From Aradus depressus (lineage: Eukaryota; Arthropoda; Insecta; Hemiptera; Aradidae), in assembly GCA_963662175.1 (NCBI GenBank), contig OY759223.1, positions 5,179,549 to 5,243,548 on the forward strand: a stretch of DNA of 64,000 bases, written 5' to 3'. Within the stretch, counting starts at the first letter, position 1; each line of letters begins with the position of its first letter. Below the pieces are notes generated by a model. The model made no database searches, was not told the origin of the DNA, and was given only the letters and a program-made list of their open reading frames with translations. This document shows positions 63,510 to 64,000 of this stretch, one piece after another. Position numbers and translations under genes: made by a program.

Positions 63510-64000
63510 CTTATTAACACATTAATTTTCAGCAGAATCGGCAGAAGGAAGGGAAGGAGGCGATCAGAGGGGAGCTGAACTCGAAAAACTCTAATAACTG
63601 TCGATATAATAATGAATGTAGTATCGACATGAAATTTCATATAAAACCCAATGTGGATATAGCTGGTCAAATTTCAGCGATTTCGGCTGATGGGAAGGGA
63701 ATCAATTGAAAAACTCTAATAACTGCCGATTTATTGAATTTATCGTCATGAAATTTCATATAAAACTCAATGTGGACAACATAGCTTGTCACATTTCAGC
63801 GATATCGGCTGATGGGAAGGGAATCAATTGAAAACCCTATTAACTGCCGATTCAATGAATTTATCGTCATGAAATTTCATATAGAACCCAATGTGGACAA
63901 AAATGTACTTCCCAAGAGCAAATTGATCAACTAAGTTGAAACTCTCCCTCTAAAACAAATTTCATGTCGATACGTTCTATAGATAGGGTTCTGGAGTTTG
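63510..64000 (+). repeat. Module A tract with ~125-bp internal repeat
   Basis: atttatcgtcatgaaatttc then atataaaactcaatgtggac recurs about every 120-125 bp (63620, 63735, 63855), each preceded by taataactgccgat-like words. Ends with acaaaaatgtacttcccaag and atttcatgtcgatacgttc. Confidence 0.85.

Overview
This 64 kb window looks like gene-poor, AT-rich nuclear DNA of an invertebrate animal that is packed with transposable elements. I found no complete host protein-coding gene, no rRNA and no standalone tRNA. A metazoan source is indicated by tRNA-derived SINEs with pol III A and B boxes, LINE fragments (endonuclease, reverse transcriptase and RNase H parts), and mariner, Tigger/pogo, hAT and PIF/Harbinger remnants. 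An arthropod is weakly favoured because the younger SINE copies end in CCTAA repeats, the arthropod-type telomere motif. That is inference only; I cannot name the species.

Three repeat layers make up most of the window. (1) 'Module A' is an old dispersed repeat in about thirty tracts on both strands. Its landmarks are aagttatgtaatcggtcaga, aataactgccgat, atgaatgtatcgacacgaaa and tgtacttccccag. (2) A tRNA-derived SINE of about 340 bp is present in about two dozen full or partial copies; several have clear target-site duplications (TSDs). (3) DNA transposons and LINEs are inserted between and into these. Some insertions date themselves by splitting module A: a PIF/Harbinger element flanked by TAA (32641-33470), a hAT-like element with a perfect 8-bp TSD (43829-44283) and a hAT element with a 7/8 TSD (45769-46230).

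Layout. 1-4.5 kb: a palindrome, a hAT-like element, two adjacent SINEs and a third SINE. 4.9-11.5 kb: a LINE 3' end, a mariner-type element with long inverted repeats, several Tigger/pogo remnants and a palindrome. 12.5-14.4 kb: diverged tandem repeats interrupted by a LINE fragment with an apurinic-type endonuclease. 15.2-17.8 kb: a 2.6-kb inverted repeat with a second tRNA-type SINE in its spacer and a SINE in its right arm. 18.7-20.8 kb: an RTE-like composite carrying two internal tandem arrays. 23.4-24.2 kb: an inverted-repeat element split by a LINE with a ~100-bp duplication. 25.6-26.8 kb: 24 nearly identical copies of a 51-bp unit. 32.3-36.6 kb: a perfect 100-bp palindrome, the Harbinger element, a LINE remnant and a mariner-type element. 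38-46 kb: LINE, mariner and hAT remnants. 48-61 kb: SINEs, module A and short tandem arrays, plus a palindrome at 58.1-58.4 kb carrying two inverted hammerhead-ribozyme-like motifs of the kind found at Penelope-like retroelement ends. 62.5-63.5 kb: a 5'-truncated LINE whose reverse-transcriptase frame is still open.

There is no operon-like cooperation between genes. Every recognisable coding piece belongs to a mobile element, and nearly all are truncated, frameshifted or internally deleted. The most interesting signals are structural: many long inverted repeats, hammerhead-like RNA motifs, the very homogeneous 51-bp array and the undefined module A family.
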